From positions 1-40,033 of the forward strand of contig CALMZX010000101.1 of NCBI GenBank assembly GCA_937870685.1: DNA of 40,033 nucleotides. Direction: 5' to 3'. This document shows, piece by piece, positions 23,583 through 31,845 of this stretch. Source of the DNA: an uncultured Alphaproteobacteria bacterium (GTDB taxonomy: Bacteria; Pseudomonadota; Alphaproteobacteria; Rhizobiales; Aestuariivirgaceae). The notes beneath the pieces are model-generated. The model saw nothing but the letters and a program-made list of their open reading frames with translations. It did no database searches and was not told the DNA's origin. The stretch's first letter is position 1, and the number at the start of each line of letters is the position of its first letter. A program made the position numbers and the translations under genes.

Positions 23583-25286
23583 ATGACGGAATATGAACTT
23601 TTGCGCATCATCACATTCCTTGAGCGCATGAGAAAACCCTACGACGACCTGCTGCGGACGGCGGAACCCGACCCGCACTGGAACATCGTACTGTACCTGA
23701 TGAAGCATCACCTGAGGGGCGAGAACGTCACCATGTCGTCACTGGCTTCGGCCGCCGACATCCCCTTCGCTAGCGCCATGCGGCGCATCCACCAGCTGAT
23801 TGACCGGGGCGACATCCAGCTTCGCAAACGCGGAACGACGGGACGGTCACACTTCCTCGAGCCCAGCCGGAAGCTGGTGATCAGCTTCACCGAATATGCC
23901 TCCCGGGTGAAGGCGCTGCTTGCCGACACTTTCGGCCTGCGCAGCGGCAGCGGTGACGCCGAGGATTACTATTTTGGCGGTTCCTATTTTGCCGGGCAGA
24001 TCATTCCGCCGCTCGAAATCATGGAAAAGAAGCCGCAGGCGGGCCCCGAACTCCGCTTCCTGCTCCATGACGACAACTATTTCTCCAGCATGCGCAACAT
24101 GTGGTCGGACTTCCGCAGCAAGCTTTCCGCCCGGAAGAACTTCACCCTCATGGGCCTCCCGGAACTGCGCGCCGAAGTGTTCGCCAACGCCGCCCGCAAG
24201 GAAAGCGAGTATGACGTCATTGCCATCAACATGCCCTGGCTCGGCGAGTGTGTTGCAAATGATGTGGCCCAGCCGCTGACCCAGCACCTCAAGAGCAGCA
24301 GCATCAATCCGATGGACTTCCATCCCGCGATCTGGGCCACGGGCAGCTGGGACAAGACCCACTATGGCATACCGATCTACTGCACCATCGAGGCGCTTGC
24401 ACTTCGCAAGGACCTGTTCGAATCCCGCAAGCTCCAGCATCCCGCAAGCTTCGAGAAAGTGATCCAGTCGGCAAAGACACTTCACAATCCGAGGCGCGGC
24501 ATGCACGGGGTGGTCTGGAATGCCGCCCGCGGCATGCCCGTGTCGCATTCCTTCATGTTCTTCATGGGTGACTGCGGGAGCCCGGTGATCAGCATTCCGA
24601 CCCCCCGCCTGCACCTCGACTACAGCCGCATCAAGAACGAGGCGATGCGGCCGCAAATCCTCAGCGAGGCGGGTCGGCAGACGCTCAAATACATGCATGA
24701 ACTGCTGGCCTATTCCCCTCCGGATATTCTCTCCATCGACTGGAACCGGGCGCTCGAATATTTCATGGGTGGCCAGGCGGCCATGATCTACTGCTGGACG
24801 ATGCGGGCGGCGCGCTTTGAATATGACATCCATTCAGTGGTGAAGCGGAAAGTGTCCTACCACCCCCATCCGGCTGGGCCGGGTGGAAGCAGCCTGTCGC
24901 CCATCGGCGGTTTCCTTCTCGCCGTGCCCGCCTCCCTGCCGCCGGAACGGGCACACCTCGCGTTCGAAGCCATCTCGTGGATGGCCTCGCCCGCCGCCAT
25001 GAAGGAACATGTGAAAAACGGCATTCCGGCAGCACCACGCTTTTCCGTGAGCGCCGACCCGGAAGCCGCCGCAAGCACGCCGATCGTGAGCTTCGTGGAC
25101 CGGCTCGCGAAACAGAACCGCATCCAGAACTGGCAGCGCCCGCCGGTCAGGGAGTATCACGTCATCGAGGAAATCCTCGGCGAAGAGATCTTCGCGGCCC
25201 TCAATGGCGACGTGTCGGACGAACAGGCCCTCACCCGCAGCCAGAACCGCATCGATGCGGCCATGCGCGCCGCTGGCTACTATTGA
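23583..25286 (+). CDS. Putative regulator: winged-helix domain fused to MalE-like solute-binding domain
   Basis: A 567-residue protein with no signal peptide. Residues ~1-115 form a MarR-like winged helix: HWNIVLYLMKHHLRGENVTMSSLASAADIPFASAMRRIHQLIDRGDI, then a TTGRSHFLEPS wing. Residues ~140-560 resemble an extracellular (SBP_bac_1, MalE/UgpB-like) solute-binding protein: DVIAINMPWLGECV, YGIPIYCTIEALALRKDLF, LEYFMGGQAAMIYCW and GGFLLAVPASLPPERAHLAFEAISWM. Lack of a secretion signal plus a DNA-binding head suggests a cytoplasmic, ligand-sensing transcription factor rather than a transporter subunit. The neighbouring importer and catabolic genes are obvious target candidates. The start at 23583 is preferred; a TTG at 23526 would overlap the inverted repeat. 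Domain calls are from sequence; the regulatory role is inference. Confidence 0.8.
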   Translation: MTEYELLRIITFLERMRKPYDDLLRTAEPDPHWNIVLYLMKHHLRGENVTMSSLASAADIPFASAMRRIHQLIDRGDIQLRKRGTTGRSHFLEPSRKLVISFTEYASRVKALLADTFGLRSGSGDAEDYYFGGSYFAGQIIPPLEIMEKKPQAGPELRFLLHDDNYFSSMRNMWSDFRSKLSARKNFTLMGLPELRAEVFANAARKESEYDVIAINMPWLGECVANDVAQPLTQHLKSSSINPMDFHPAIWATGSWDKTHYGIPIYCTIEALALRKDLFESRKLQHPASFEKVIQSAKTLHNPRRGMHGVVWNAARGMPVSHSFMFFMGDCGSPVISIPTPRLHLDYSRIKNEAMRPQILSEAGRQTLKYMHELLAYSPPDILSIDWNRALEYFMGGQAAMIYCWTMRAARFEYDIHSVVKRKVSYHPHPAGPGGSSLSPIGGFLLAVPASLPPERAHLAFEAISWMASPAAMKEHVKNGIPAAPRFSVSADPEAAASTPIVSFVDRLAKQNRIQNWQRPPVREYHVIEEILGEEIFAALNGDVSDEQALTRSQNRIDAAMRAAGYY

Positions 25287-25300
25287 CCCCCTCCAACAAC

Positions 25301-26083
25301 CTAGACCAGCACCATGCCGCCATCAGACATGATCACCTGGCCGGTGATGTAATCGGAATCGGACGAGGCGAGGAACGCGGCAATGCCCGAGAGATCAACC
25401 GGCTTCGAGGGGAAGCCCAGCAGGATGCTGGACGAGAAGCTGTCGATGAACTCGCCCTTCTTCTTGATGACGCCTTTGTCGATCATGTCCTGCTCAAGGC
25501 CATCCCAGAGCGGTGTCACGACCACGCCTGGCGCGAAGGCATTGACGGTGATCTTGTGTTTGGCGAACTCCCGGGCGCCTGCCTGCGTGAGCGAGATGAC
25601 GGAGGACTTGCTGGCGCAATAGGGCGCGAACTCGGCATAGCCCTGGCGGCCCGCGATCGAGGCGGTGTTGATGATCTTGCCGCCGTGACCCTGCGCCATC
25701 ATCTGGCGCGCTGCCTCCTGCGTGCACAGCATCACGCCCCAGGCATTCACCCGCATGATGCTGTTGAAGTTCTTCTCGTCCACTTCCATGAACGGCACGG
25801 GCTTGTTGAAGCCGGCGTTGTTGAACATCACGTCCAGCTTGCCGAATGCCTCTACGGTCTTACGGATTGCGGCCTGCACCTGGCTGCGCTCTGCCACATC
25901 CACCTTCACCGCAAGGGCGCGGTGGCCCTTGCCCTTCAGGTCAGCGGCGACGGCTTCCGCCTTCTCGCCGTTCGTGTCGGCGATGACGATCGAGGCACCA
26001 TCGGACGCGAGCCGCTGTGCAATGCCCTCGCCCAGGCCCTGGGCCCCGCCGGTGATCATGACAACACGGTCTTTCAGTCTCAT
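25301..26083 (-). CDS. Short-chain dehydrogenase/reductase of the catabolic operon
   Basis: A 260-residue classical SDR. It shows ITGGAQGLGEG (10-20) for NAD(P) binding, FNNAGF (87-92), catalytic Ser in NTASIAG (~139-145), and YCASK (Tyr154/Lys158 region). The C-terminal YITGQVIMSDGGMVLV is typical of acetoin/diol or sugar-alcohol dehydrogenase-like SDRs. It lies 23 bp after the fused ATPase-permease gene and is the last gene of the minus-strand operon. The convergent regulator gene ends 14 bp away with no terminator visible. Oxidation of a hydroxyl on the imported substrate is the likely role. Confidence 0.88.
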   Translation of the reverse strand: MRLKDRVVMITGGAQGLGEGIAQRLASDGASIVIADTNGEKAEAVAADLKGKGHRALAVKVDVAERSQVQAAIRKTVEAFGKLDVMFNNAGFNKPVPFMEVDEKNFNSIMRVNAWGVMLCTQEAARQMMAQGHGGKIINTASIAGRQGYAEFAPYCASKSSVISLTQAGAREFAKHKITVNAFAPGVVVTPLWDGLEQDMIDKGVIKKKGEFIDSFSSSILLGFPSKPVDLSGIAAFLASSDSDYITGQVIMSDGGMVLV

Positions 26084-26106
26084 TTCCCGCTTCCTTTCAC
26101 TTGCAC

Positions 26107-28611
26107 TTACGCTTCCGACCCGGCACGCCTTCGGACTGTCGAGTAGATCAAGGCCGCCACCACGATGAGCGATCCCTGGAAAATGTACTGATAGGTCTGG
26201 CTGAGACCCAGGAATGTGACGGCGCTCAGCACTTCGGTGAGAAGGACCGCGCCCAGCACGGTACCGATGAAGCTGCCCCTGCCGCCCGAAAGAGCGGTGC
26301 CGCCAAGAACGACGGCGGTGATGCTGGACAGCGTGTAGTTGATGCCCTGGCGCGGGTCGCCCACACCGATCTGCGTCATCAGCATGATGGCGCCCAGAGC
26401 CGTGAGCAGCGAACAGGCCACATATCCCGCGATGAAGGTACGGTCGACGCGCATGCCCATGCGGCGCGACGACTCTTCGTCCGACCCGACAGCGCGCAGG
26501 CGCCAGCCTGCCCGCATCTTGCGCAATACATATTCAAGCGCCACCGCTACGGCGGCCAGCACGATGAAGGCGACGGGAACAGGCCCGAGTTGCCAGTTGA
26601 TCCAGTCTGTCACCGGGAAACTGATGTAGCCGTCGGGCGCGTTGCGAAGCAGGAAGCTGGCACCCTGGATCGCAATGTACATGGCGAGTGTTGCGGCAAT
26701 GGGCGTGAAGTTGGCAAAGCGGATGAGCACGCCATTGATGGTTCCGACGACAAGCGCACCCAGAAACATCAGCACAAAGCCGGTCAGCACCATGGCCGCC
26801 GACTTGTCGTCATTGATGAAGAAGGATGCAACGACCACAAGGAACCCGGCGAGCGGACCAACCGACAGGTCAATGCCGCCCATGAGCAGCGCCACCGTCT
26901 GGCCAAGCGCAATGAAGCCCAGCGCCGTTGCCAGCAGCAGGATGTTATAGACGTTGTATGTCGACAGGAAGTTGTCGTTGTGGAAATTGACGTAGAGGCC
27001 AAGCAGCGCGGTGACGACAGCCAGCGCGACTGCGGGAGCATTGTCGGTTTGCAGGAAATGCCTCAGCCCACTCATGGCGCTGCCGGCCGTGGCACCAAAG
27101 ACACTGTCGCCCACGTGCGATACCGCGCCAACGGCGGCGGCGATGATCTTCTCTTCCGTGACATCGGCCCCGGTGAGGGTTGCAACCGCGCGCCCGCGCG
27201 ACATGACAATAACCTTGTCGCACAGGCCCTCAAGCTCGGCCGCATCCGATGAATTGACAATCACGGCCGTACCGGCGTTCGAGACATCGCGCAGGATGCG
27301 GTAGATTTCTGCCCGCGCGCCGACGTCCACGCCCTGCGTCGGTTCATCGGCGACGATGAGAACAGGCTCGGACAGGAGGGCGCGCGACATCACGATCTTC
27401 TGCTGGTTGCCGCCCGACAGCGACAGGATGGGCGCCTCAATGCTGGGAGCCTTGACGGCAAGGGACTCGAAGGTCCGGCCGACAAGTTCCAATTCCTTCT
27501 TGTGGCTCACCAGGCCGTTCCGGGCAAATTTTTCGAGTGCGCCGAAGGCGGCGTTCTCGCGCACCGTGAGGCCGCTGGCCAGTCCTTCGGTGTGGCGGTC
27601 CGATGGCATGTAGGCGGACTTGCCGAGCAGTTCCTTCAGGCTCACGGGCGCACCGTGCACCGCGACCTCACCACTTGCCGATAGCAGACCGGCAAGGGCG
27701 CGCATGAGATGCGACTGGCCGTTTCCGGCAACGCCCGCAATTCCAAGGATCTGGCCGCGCGGCACGTCAAAGGACACATCCTTGAAGCCGCGGCCGCTGA
27801 AACCCGACACGGAGAAGCTGATGTCCTTGCTGGTGTCCGCCGCCTTCGGGGGGAAGGTGGAGCCAAGTGTGCGGCCCACGATCAGGGCGAGCAATTCGGA
27901 GTCGCTGATGTCCTTGACCAGCGATGAACCGCGCCAGCGACCATCGCGCAACACCGTCACGCGGTGGGCAATCTGGCGGATCTCGGCAAGGCGGTGGGTG
28001 ATGTAGATGACCGATGTGCCGGCCTTGACGATGTCACGGACACGGCCAAAGAGCATGTCTGTGGCCTCCTGGTCGAGAGAGGCCGTGGGTTCGTCGAGGA
28101 TCAGCAGCTTTGGCTTGACGGCGAGCGCCTTGGCCAGTTCGAGCAGATGCTTCTGCGCGACAGTCAGCGCTTCCGCCCGCAGGCGCAGCGGGACATGCAG
28201 GCCAACCGCATCCAGCATCTCCTTGGCCACAACCATTGCCGGACGTCCGGCAAAAACCGATTCTGGAAGTGCCACGCGCAGGTTCTCCAGCACGGAGAGG
28301 TCTTCGAGAATGGCGGGATGCTGGAAGGAAATGGCGATGCCGAGATTGGCGGAGAGTTCCGGGCTCATGTCCGGAATGCGCGTACCCTCAAACCAGATTT
28401 CGCCGAGTGTTGGCTGGAGCGTACCCGAAATGATGTTCATCAGGGTGGACTTGCCGGCCCCGTTTTCACCGAGAATGGCGTGGACTTCGCCGGGATGGAA
28501 CTCGACCGACACTTCGCGCAGCGCCAGAACGCCGGAGAATGCCTTTGAAATGTTGGCAAGCCGGATTGTTGGCGTGCCCGTGGCATCCGCGCCTCTGGCT
28601 TCACTGCCCAT
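26107..28611 (-). CDS. Fused sugar-type ABC ATPase (two NBDs) and permease (RbsA-RbsC-like)
   Basis: A single ~834-residue chain joins an RbsA-like double ATPase to an RbsC-like permease. NBD1 has Walker A GENGAGKST, a divergent signature (LTVAQKHLLELAKAL) and Walker B LLILDEPTASLD. NBD2 has the usual degenerate Walker A (GVAGNGQSH) and a canonical LSGGNQQKIVMSRAL and LIVADEPTQGVD. From about residue 515 the chain becomes a membrane protein with about eight helices and RbsC hallmarks (ALGQTVALLMGGIDLSVGPLAGF, GINYTLSSITAVVLGGTALSGGRGS). The ATG at 28611 has AAGAAGGCGG upstream; a GTG at 28641 is the alternative. A second, separate permease lies upstream in the operon, so the transporter could be a heterodimeric channel. 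The substrate is unknown. Confidence 0.9.
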   Translation of the reverse strand: MGSEARGADATGTPTIRLANISKAFSGVLALREVSVEFHPGEVHAILGENGAGKSTLMNIISGTLQPTLGEIWFEGTRIPDMSPELSANLGIAISFQHPAILEDLSVLENLRVALPESVFAGRPAMVVAKEMLDAVGLHVPLRLRAEALTVAQKHLLELAKALAVKPKLLILDEPTASLDQEATDMLFGRVRDIVKAGTSVIYITHRLAEIRQIAHRVTVLRDGRWRGSSLVKDISDSELLALIVGRTLGSTFPPKAADTSKDISFSVSGFSGRGFKDVSFDVPRGQILGIAGVAGNGQSHLMRALAGLLSASGEVAVHGAPVSLKELLGKSAYMPSDRHTEGLASGLTVRENAAFGALEKFARNGLVSHKKELELVGRTFESLAVKAPSIEAPILSLSGGNQQKIVMSRALLSEPVLIVADEPTQGVDVGARAEIYRILRDVSNAGTAVIVNSSDAAELEGLCDKVIVMSRGRAVATLTGADVTEEKIIAAAVGAVSHVGDSVFGATAGSAMSGLRHFLQTDNAPAVALAVVTALLGLYVNFHNDNFLSTYNVYNILLLATALGFIALGQTVALLMGGIDLSVGPLAGFLVVVASFFINDDKSAAMVLTGFVLMFLGALVVGTINGVLIRFANFTPIAATLAMYIAIQGASFLLRNAPDGYISFPVTDWINWQLGPVPVAFIVLAAVAVALEYVLRKMRAGWRLRAVGSDEESSRRMGMRVDRTFIAGYVACSLLTALGAIMLMTQIGVGDPRQGINYTLSSITAVVLGGTALSGGRGSFIGTVLGAVLLTEVLSAVTFLGLSQTYQYIFQGSLIVVAALIYSTVRRRAGSEA

Positions 28612-28668
28612 GTCCGCCTTCTTTGACTTGCTCGCCGCCACGTCGGTTTGTCCGTGTCCAGAATGACT

Positions 28669-28694
28669 GCTCCGGAGGGAAGACCCTCCGGAGC
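28669..28694 (-). other. Perfect 11-bp intergenic stem-loop between binding protein and transporter genes
   Basis: GCTCCGGAGGG (28669-28679) and CCCTCCGGAGC (28684-28694) form a perfect 11-bp stem around an AAGA loop (plus-strand reading). On the transcribed minus strand the stem is followed by AGTCATTCTGG, not a U-run. It is therefore more likely an mRNA-stabilising or attenuating hairpin protecting the binding-protein message than a full terminator. Confidence 0.6.
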
Positions 28695-28712
28695 CTGTTT
28701 GTGTAACCGGGC

Positions 28713-29777
28713 TTACTGGCCGCCCACAGCCTTGGCCTGGTCTTCGTCAGGGAGTTCCGAAGACAGGTAGATGGCGCCGGGCAGGTCCTTGCGGCAGGTC
28801 ACCGGGTTCGGCTTGCCGGACACCGAGTCTTCATACATCGGCGCCTGGAAGATGTTTTCAGCCGGAGGCGTTCCGCCCGTGACGGCAGCAACCGCATGCA
28901 TGACCGCGAGGCGGACGTTGTCGTTGCCTGTTGCAACCGTGAAGAGCTTGAAGTCGGGATTGGTGGCCTTCATCTCTTCCCAGAAGCAGGCAAGCGAGTT
29001 GCCGTCAGAGGTCGCGAGCGCGGGGATCGACTTGCCCTGCTTGTTGAACAGCGGAAGCGCGCCCACCAGCGACGGGCCGAAGTCGGAGATGATCACGTCG
29101 ATCTTCTCGTTCTTGGCGATTTCGGCAGTGAGGACCTTCTGCGTCAGCGCCGGATCCCAGTTCGTCACCGCGAAGGGTTCGGGGTTCACGAACTTGTATT
29201 CTGGGCCAAGCACGTTGCGCAGGCCCTTCAACTCGTCCAGACCCTGGCTGTTGCCGGCAGGGCCGGAGAGGAAGAGCAGGTTGCCGCCATTCGGCAGGAT
29301 GCCCTTGATCCACTTGCCCCAGTTCTCGCCGTCGTTCACGAACGAAGCGCCGATGAACTTGGTGTAGTTCTCGCCTTCCTTGCCGCCGACATCAACGCGG
29401 TACGGCACGATTACCTTGCCCGCCTTGAAGACGGAGGTGATGGCAGGGAGAACGGCGGGGCCCGCGTCACCAAAGACAACGAGCGCATCAATGCCCTTGG
29501 CTGCCATGGACTTGATGTCCGAGATGGACTTCTGCGTGTCGCCCTGTCCGTCGGCGTATTCATACTTGGTGATGCTGGGGCACAGCGAGGCGGTCTGCTT
29601 GCCCGAGGCGGTGGTCACCTGGCGCCAGCTGTTGCCGCCATAGCCGTCGAGGAGCGCCAGCGACGCTTCCTTGGGGCCGCACCACGAGGGGTTTTCGGCA
29701 TTGGCGATGCCTGAACTTCCAAGTGCGAGCATTGCCGTGGCTGCAGCAAGGGCAAGTTTCGTTTTCAGAGACTTCAT
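28713..29777 (-). CDS. Sugar-type periplasmic binding protein (type 1 fold)
   Basis: A 354-residue periplasmic binding protein of the RbsB-like family. A Sec signal peptide (MKSLKTKLALAAATAMLALG) probably ends at ANA/EN near residue 27. The mature protein has the two-lobe type 1 pattern: SITKYEYADGQGDTQKSISDIKSMAAKGIDALVVFGDAG (lobe 1), GNLLFLSGPAGNSQGLDELKGL and ALATSDGNSLACFWEEM (lobe 2). Cysteines at about 33, 67, 253 and 331 could form disulfides in the periplasm, which is unusual for sugar-binding proteins. Its ATG overlaps the upstream permease stop (ATGA), and a stable stem-loop follows the gene. Ligand unknown. Confidence 0.9.
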   Translation of the reverse strand: MKSLKTKLALAAATAMLALGSSGIANAENPSWCGPKEASLALLDGYGGNSWRQVTTASGKQTASLCPSITKYEYADGQGDTQKSISDIKSMAAKGIDALVVFGDAGPAVLPAITSVFKAGKVIVPYRVDVGGKEGENYTKFIGASFVNDGENWGKWIKGILPNGGNLLFLSGPAGNSQGLDELKGLRNVLGPEYKFVNPEPFAVTNWDPALTQKVLTAEIAKNEKIDVIISDFGPSLVGALPLFNKQGKSIPALATSDGNSLACFWEEMKATNPDFKLFTVATGNDNVRLAVMHAVAAVTGGTPPAENIFQAPMYEDSVSGKPNPVTCRKDLPGAIYLSSELPDEDQAKAVGGQ

Positions 29778-30784
29778 GGTTTTTCCTCCACTTTCTTTGG
29801 TTCAGTCGCTTTTCCTTGGCCTACCGTCCAACGGAACGAGTAAACCCCGATGCCAAAACCCAGAGCCAGGGCCTGGATGATGGTTTGGGCCGAATACGGC
29901 ACTCCGACTGCGAGTGCGAATTGGCTCAATTGGTTCAGGAAGAATGCGGCGATGACGGTCGAGACGGGAAAGCCGCGCCCGCCCAGCAGTGATGTGCCCC
30001 CGAGGACAACGACAGCCACCGACGGCAAAAGCAGCGAGTCACCCTGGAAGGCCGTGGGTTCGCGCGTGATGCCGGCGATGAGAACGCCCGCGAGACAATA
30101 GAGGAGCTGGGCGTAGACATAGGCCATGAACTGGTGGCGGCGGACGGCCAGCCCCGCAGCCCGCGCCGCCAACGGATTGGCACCGACCGCCTCGAAGCGG
30201 CGGCCCACGACAGTTTTCTTCAGGACAAAGGTGACGACGCCCAGCGCCAGCAGGGCAAACCAGACCGAGTTGGGCAGGCCCAGGGTTTCACCGCCGGCGA
30301 TGGTTGCAAGAAGGTCAGTGGTGATGGAGGGCGTGCCGCCGGAGACGGCGAAGACACCGCCGTAGAGCAGGGCATTGACGCCAATCGTTGCGATGATGGC
30401 GTTGAGGCGAAAGACGCTGACGAGCAGGCCGTTGAGAATACCTGCCGCGAGTGCAAAGCAGACGGCGATCAGCACCGCCGCGAGCAAGAGTGCGTTGTCC
30501 TGCTGCGGGTAGTGGGTGGCCTGCACCACCGCAAGCGAAACCGCCCCCGGCAATGACAGGTCAAAACCGCCCTGCTGCACAACCAGCAACTGTCCGAGAC
30601 CCACGATGGCGATGATGGCCGCAAACGGCAGGCTGCCCGACAGCGCGCCCATGGACACGCTGGAGGGCGCGAAGATGAAGCACACCGCCAGCAGCACGAC
30701 GGTGGACGAGAGCACCGTCACAAAGCTGCGCGCCAGCGGCATCTGCTGGAGCAGTCCCGGCTGGATGGCGGCAGCGTTGCTCAT
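29774..30784 (-). CDS. ABC transporter permease, RbsC-like
   Basis: A 336-residue inner-membrane permease of the branched sugar-importer type. Around eight to nine hydrophobic helices are visible. Hallmarks are LLVVQQGGFDLSLPGAVSLAVV (~65-86), FRLNAIIATIGVNALLYGGVFAVSGG (~130-156), AVGANPLAARAAGLAVRRHQFMAYVYAQ (~200-227) and LLPSVAVVVLGGTSLLGGRG (~258-277). Stop and start overlaps join it to the binding protein (ATGA) and to the PRISE gene upstream (one base). Together with the permease half of the fused protein it probably forms a heterodimer. Confidence 0.92.
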   Translation of the reverse strand: MSNAAAIQPGLLQQMPLARSFVTVLSSTVVLLAVCFIFAPSSVSMGALSGSLPFAAIIAIVGLGQLLVVQQGGFDLSLPGAVSLAVVQATHYPQQDNALLLAAVLIAVCFALAAGILNGLLVSVFRLNAIIATIGVNALLYGGVFAVSGGTPSITTDLLATIAGGETLGLPNSVWFALLALGVVTFVLKKTVVGRRFEAVGANPLAARAAGLAVRRHQFMAYVYAQLLYCLAGVLIAGITREPTAFQGDSLLLPSVAVVVLGGTSLLGGRGFPVSTVIAAFFLNQLSQFALAVGVPYSAQTIIQALALGFGIGVYSFRWTVGQGKATEPKKVEEKP

Positions 30785-31845
30785 CAGGGCAGAACCTTGG
30801 CCGCGCGCAGGCGGTCAAAGGCATCGGTGAACGAGCGGACCGAATTCTGGTAGGCGGTGAACCCCTTGTCGCGGCACTTGGTCATGTCGGTGAAATTCTC
30901 GAAGACGCGGCCGAGGTCGGCATCGGAGTGCCACCAAGAGGCCACGGCGCTGAGCGGGTTCTTCTGCAGCCCGTGCCGGGCCACAATCGCGTCCCAGACC
31001 GGCTCCATGCCGGCCATCTGCTTTTCGAGCGGCTGGGCATGACCGGGGTAGTCTGCCGCGGTAACGCCCAGATGTTCCGCAAGCTTTGGCCACATCCAGC
31101 TCCAGCGGAAGACTTCGCCATTGACGATGTTGAAGGCTTCATTGCGGGCCGCGGGCTTGGTGGCAGCCCAGAGGAGCTGCTTGGCGATGATGCGGCCATC
31201 GGTGATGTCCACGACCGCCTCATACTGCTGGGGCGAACCGGGAAAGACAAAAGGCCTGCCGGTTTCCTTGCAGATCGCCGCGTAGGCACCAAGGGTGGCC
31301 GCCATGTTCATCTGGTTGCCGACGGTGTAGCCGATCAGTGTGTGCGGGCGGTGGACCGACCATGTGAAGCCCTGCTTCTCGGCGGCCGCATAAAGTTCGT
31401 CTTCCTGATCATAATAGAAGTTCTGGTAGGGAAGCCTCGGCTGCTCCTCGCGGAAGGGCGTGACCATCTTCGACTTGGCATAGGCTTCGAAGGGGCCCAT
31501 GTAGTGCTTGAGGCCTGTCACCAGCGCCGCGTGCCTGATCTTCTTGCCTTCCATCGCGGACAGGAGGTTGCGCACCATGCCGGCATTGACGCGGCAGTTT
31601 TCCGCTTCTGTTGCCTGGCGCAGCCAGGTGGTGATGAACACATCGGTCGGTTTCACCCGCTTCAATGCGGATCTCACCGCCTCTTCGTCGGTGAGGTCAA
31701 CAGCAATGTGCTTCACGCCCTTCGGCAGGTCATGCTTGTGGCGCGAGATGCCCGAGACCGTCCATCCCTTGGTGCCCAGAAGGTGCTCGGCGAGATGGCG
31801 GCCGATGATTCCCGATACACCGGCGATCAAGGCGTGGCGTGGCAT
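30784..31845 (-). CDS. PRISE-family NAD(P)H reductase (progesterone 5-beta-reductase/iridoid synthase-like)
   Basis: A 353-residue extended SDR of the PRISE family, enone reductases best known from plants (progesterone 5-beta-reductase, iridoid synthase). The dinucleotide motif is GVSGIIGRHLAEHL (9-22). The two PRISE catalytic features are present: Lys113 in TGLKHYMGPF and the Tyr of NFYYDQED (144/145). Further PRISE-like sequence is WSVHRPHTLIGYTVGNQMNMAATLGAYAAICK (~164-195). Both catalytic residues are intact, so NAD(P)H-dependent reduction of an activated C=C is plausible. It overlaps both neighbours by one base and is embedded in a transport/dehydrogenase operon. The natural substrate is unknown. 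A plain sugar epimerase annotation would be the lazy alternative. Confidence 0.85.
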   Translation of the reverse strand: MPRHALIAGVSGIIGRHLAEHLLGTKGWTVSGISRHKHDLPKGVKHIAVDLTDEEAVRSALKRVKPTDVFITTWLRQATEAENCRVNAGMVRNLLSAMEGKKIRHAALVTGLKHYMGPFEAYAKSKMVTPFREEQPRLPYQNFYYDQEDELYAAAEKQGFTWSVHRPHTLIGYTVGNQMNMAATLGAYAAICKETGRPFVFPGSPQQYEAVVDITDGRIIAKQLLWAATKPAARNEAFNIVNGEVFRWSWMWPKLAEHLGVTAADYPGHAQPLEKQMAGMEPVWDAIVARHGLQKNPLSAVASWWHSDADLGRVFENFTDMTKCRDKGFTAYQNSVRSFTDAFDRLRAAKVLP

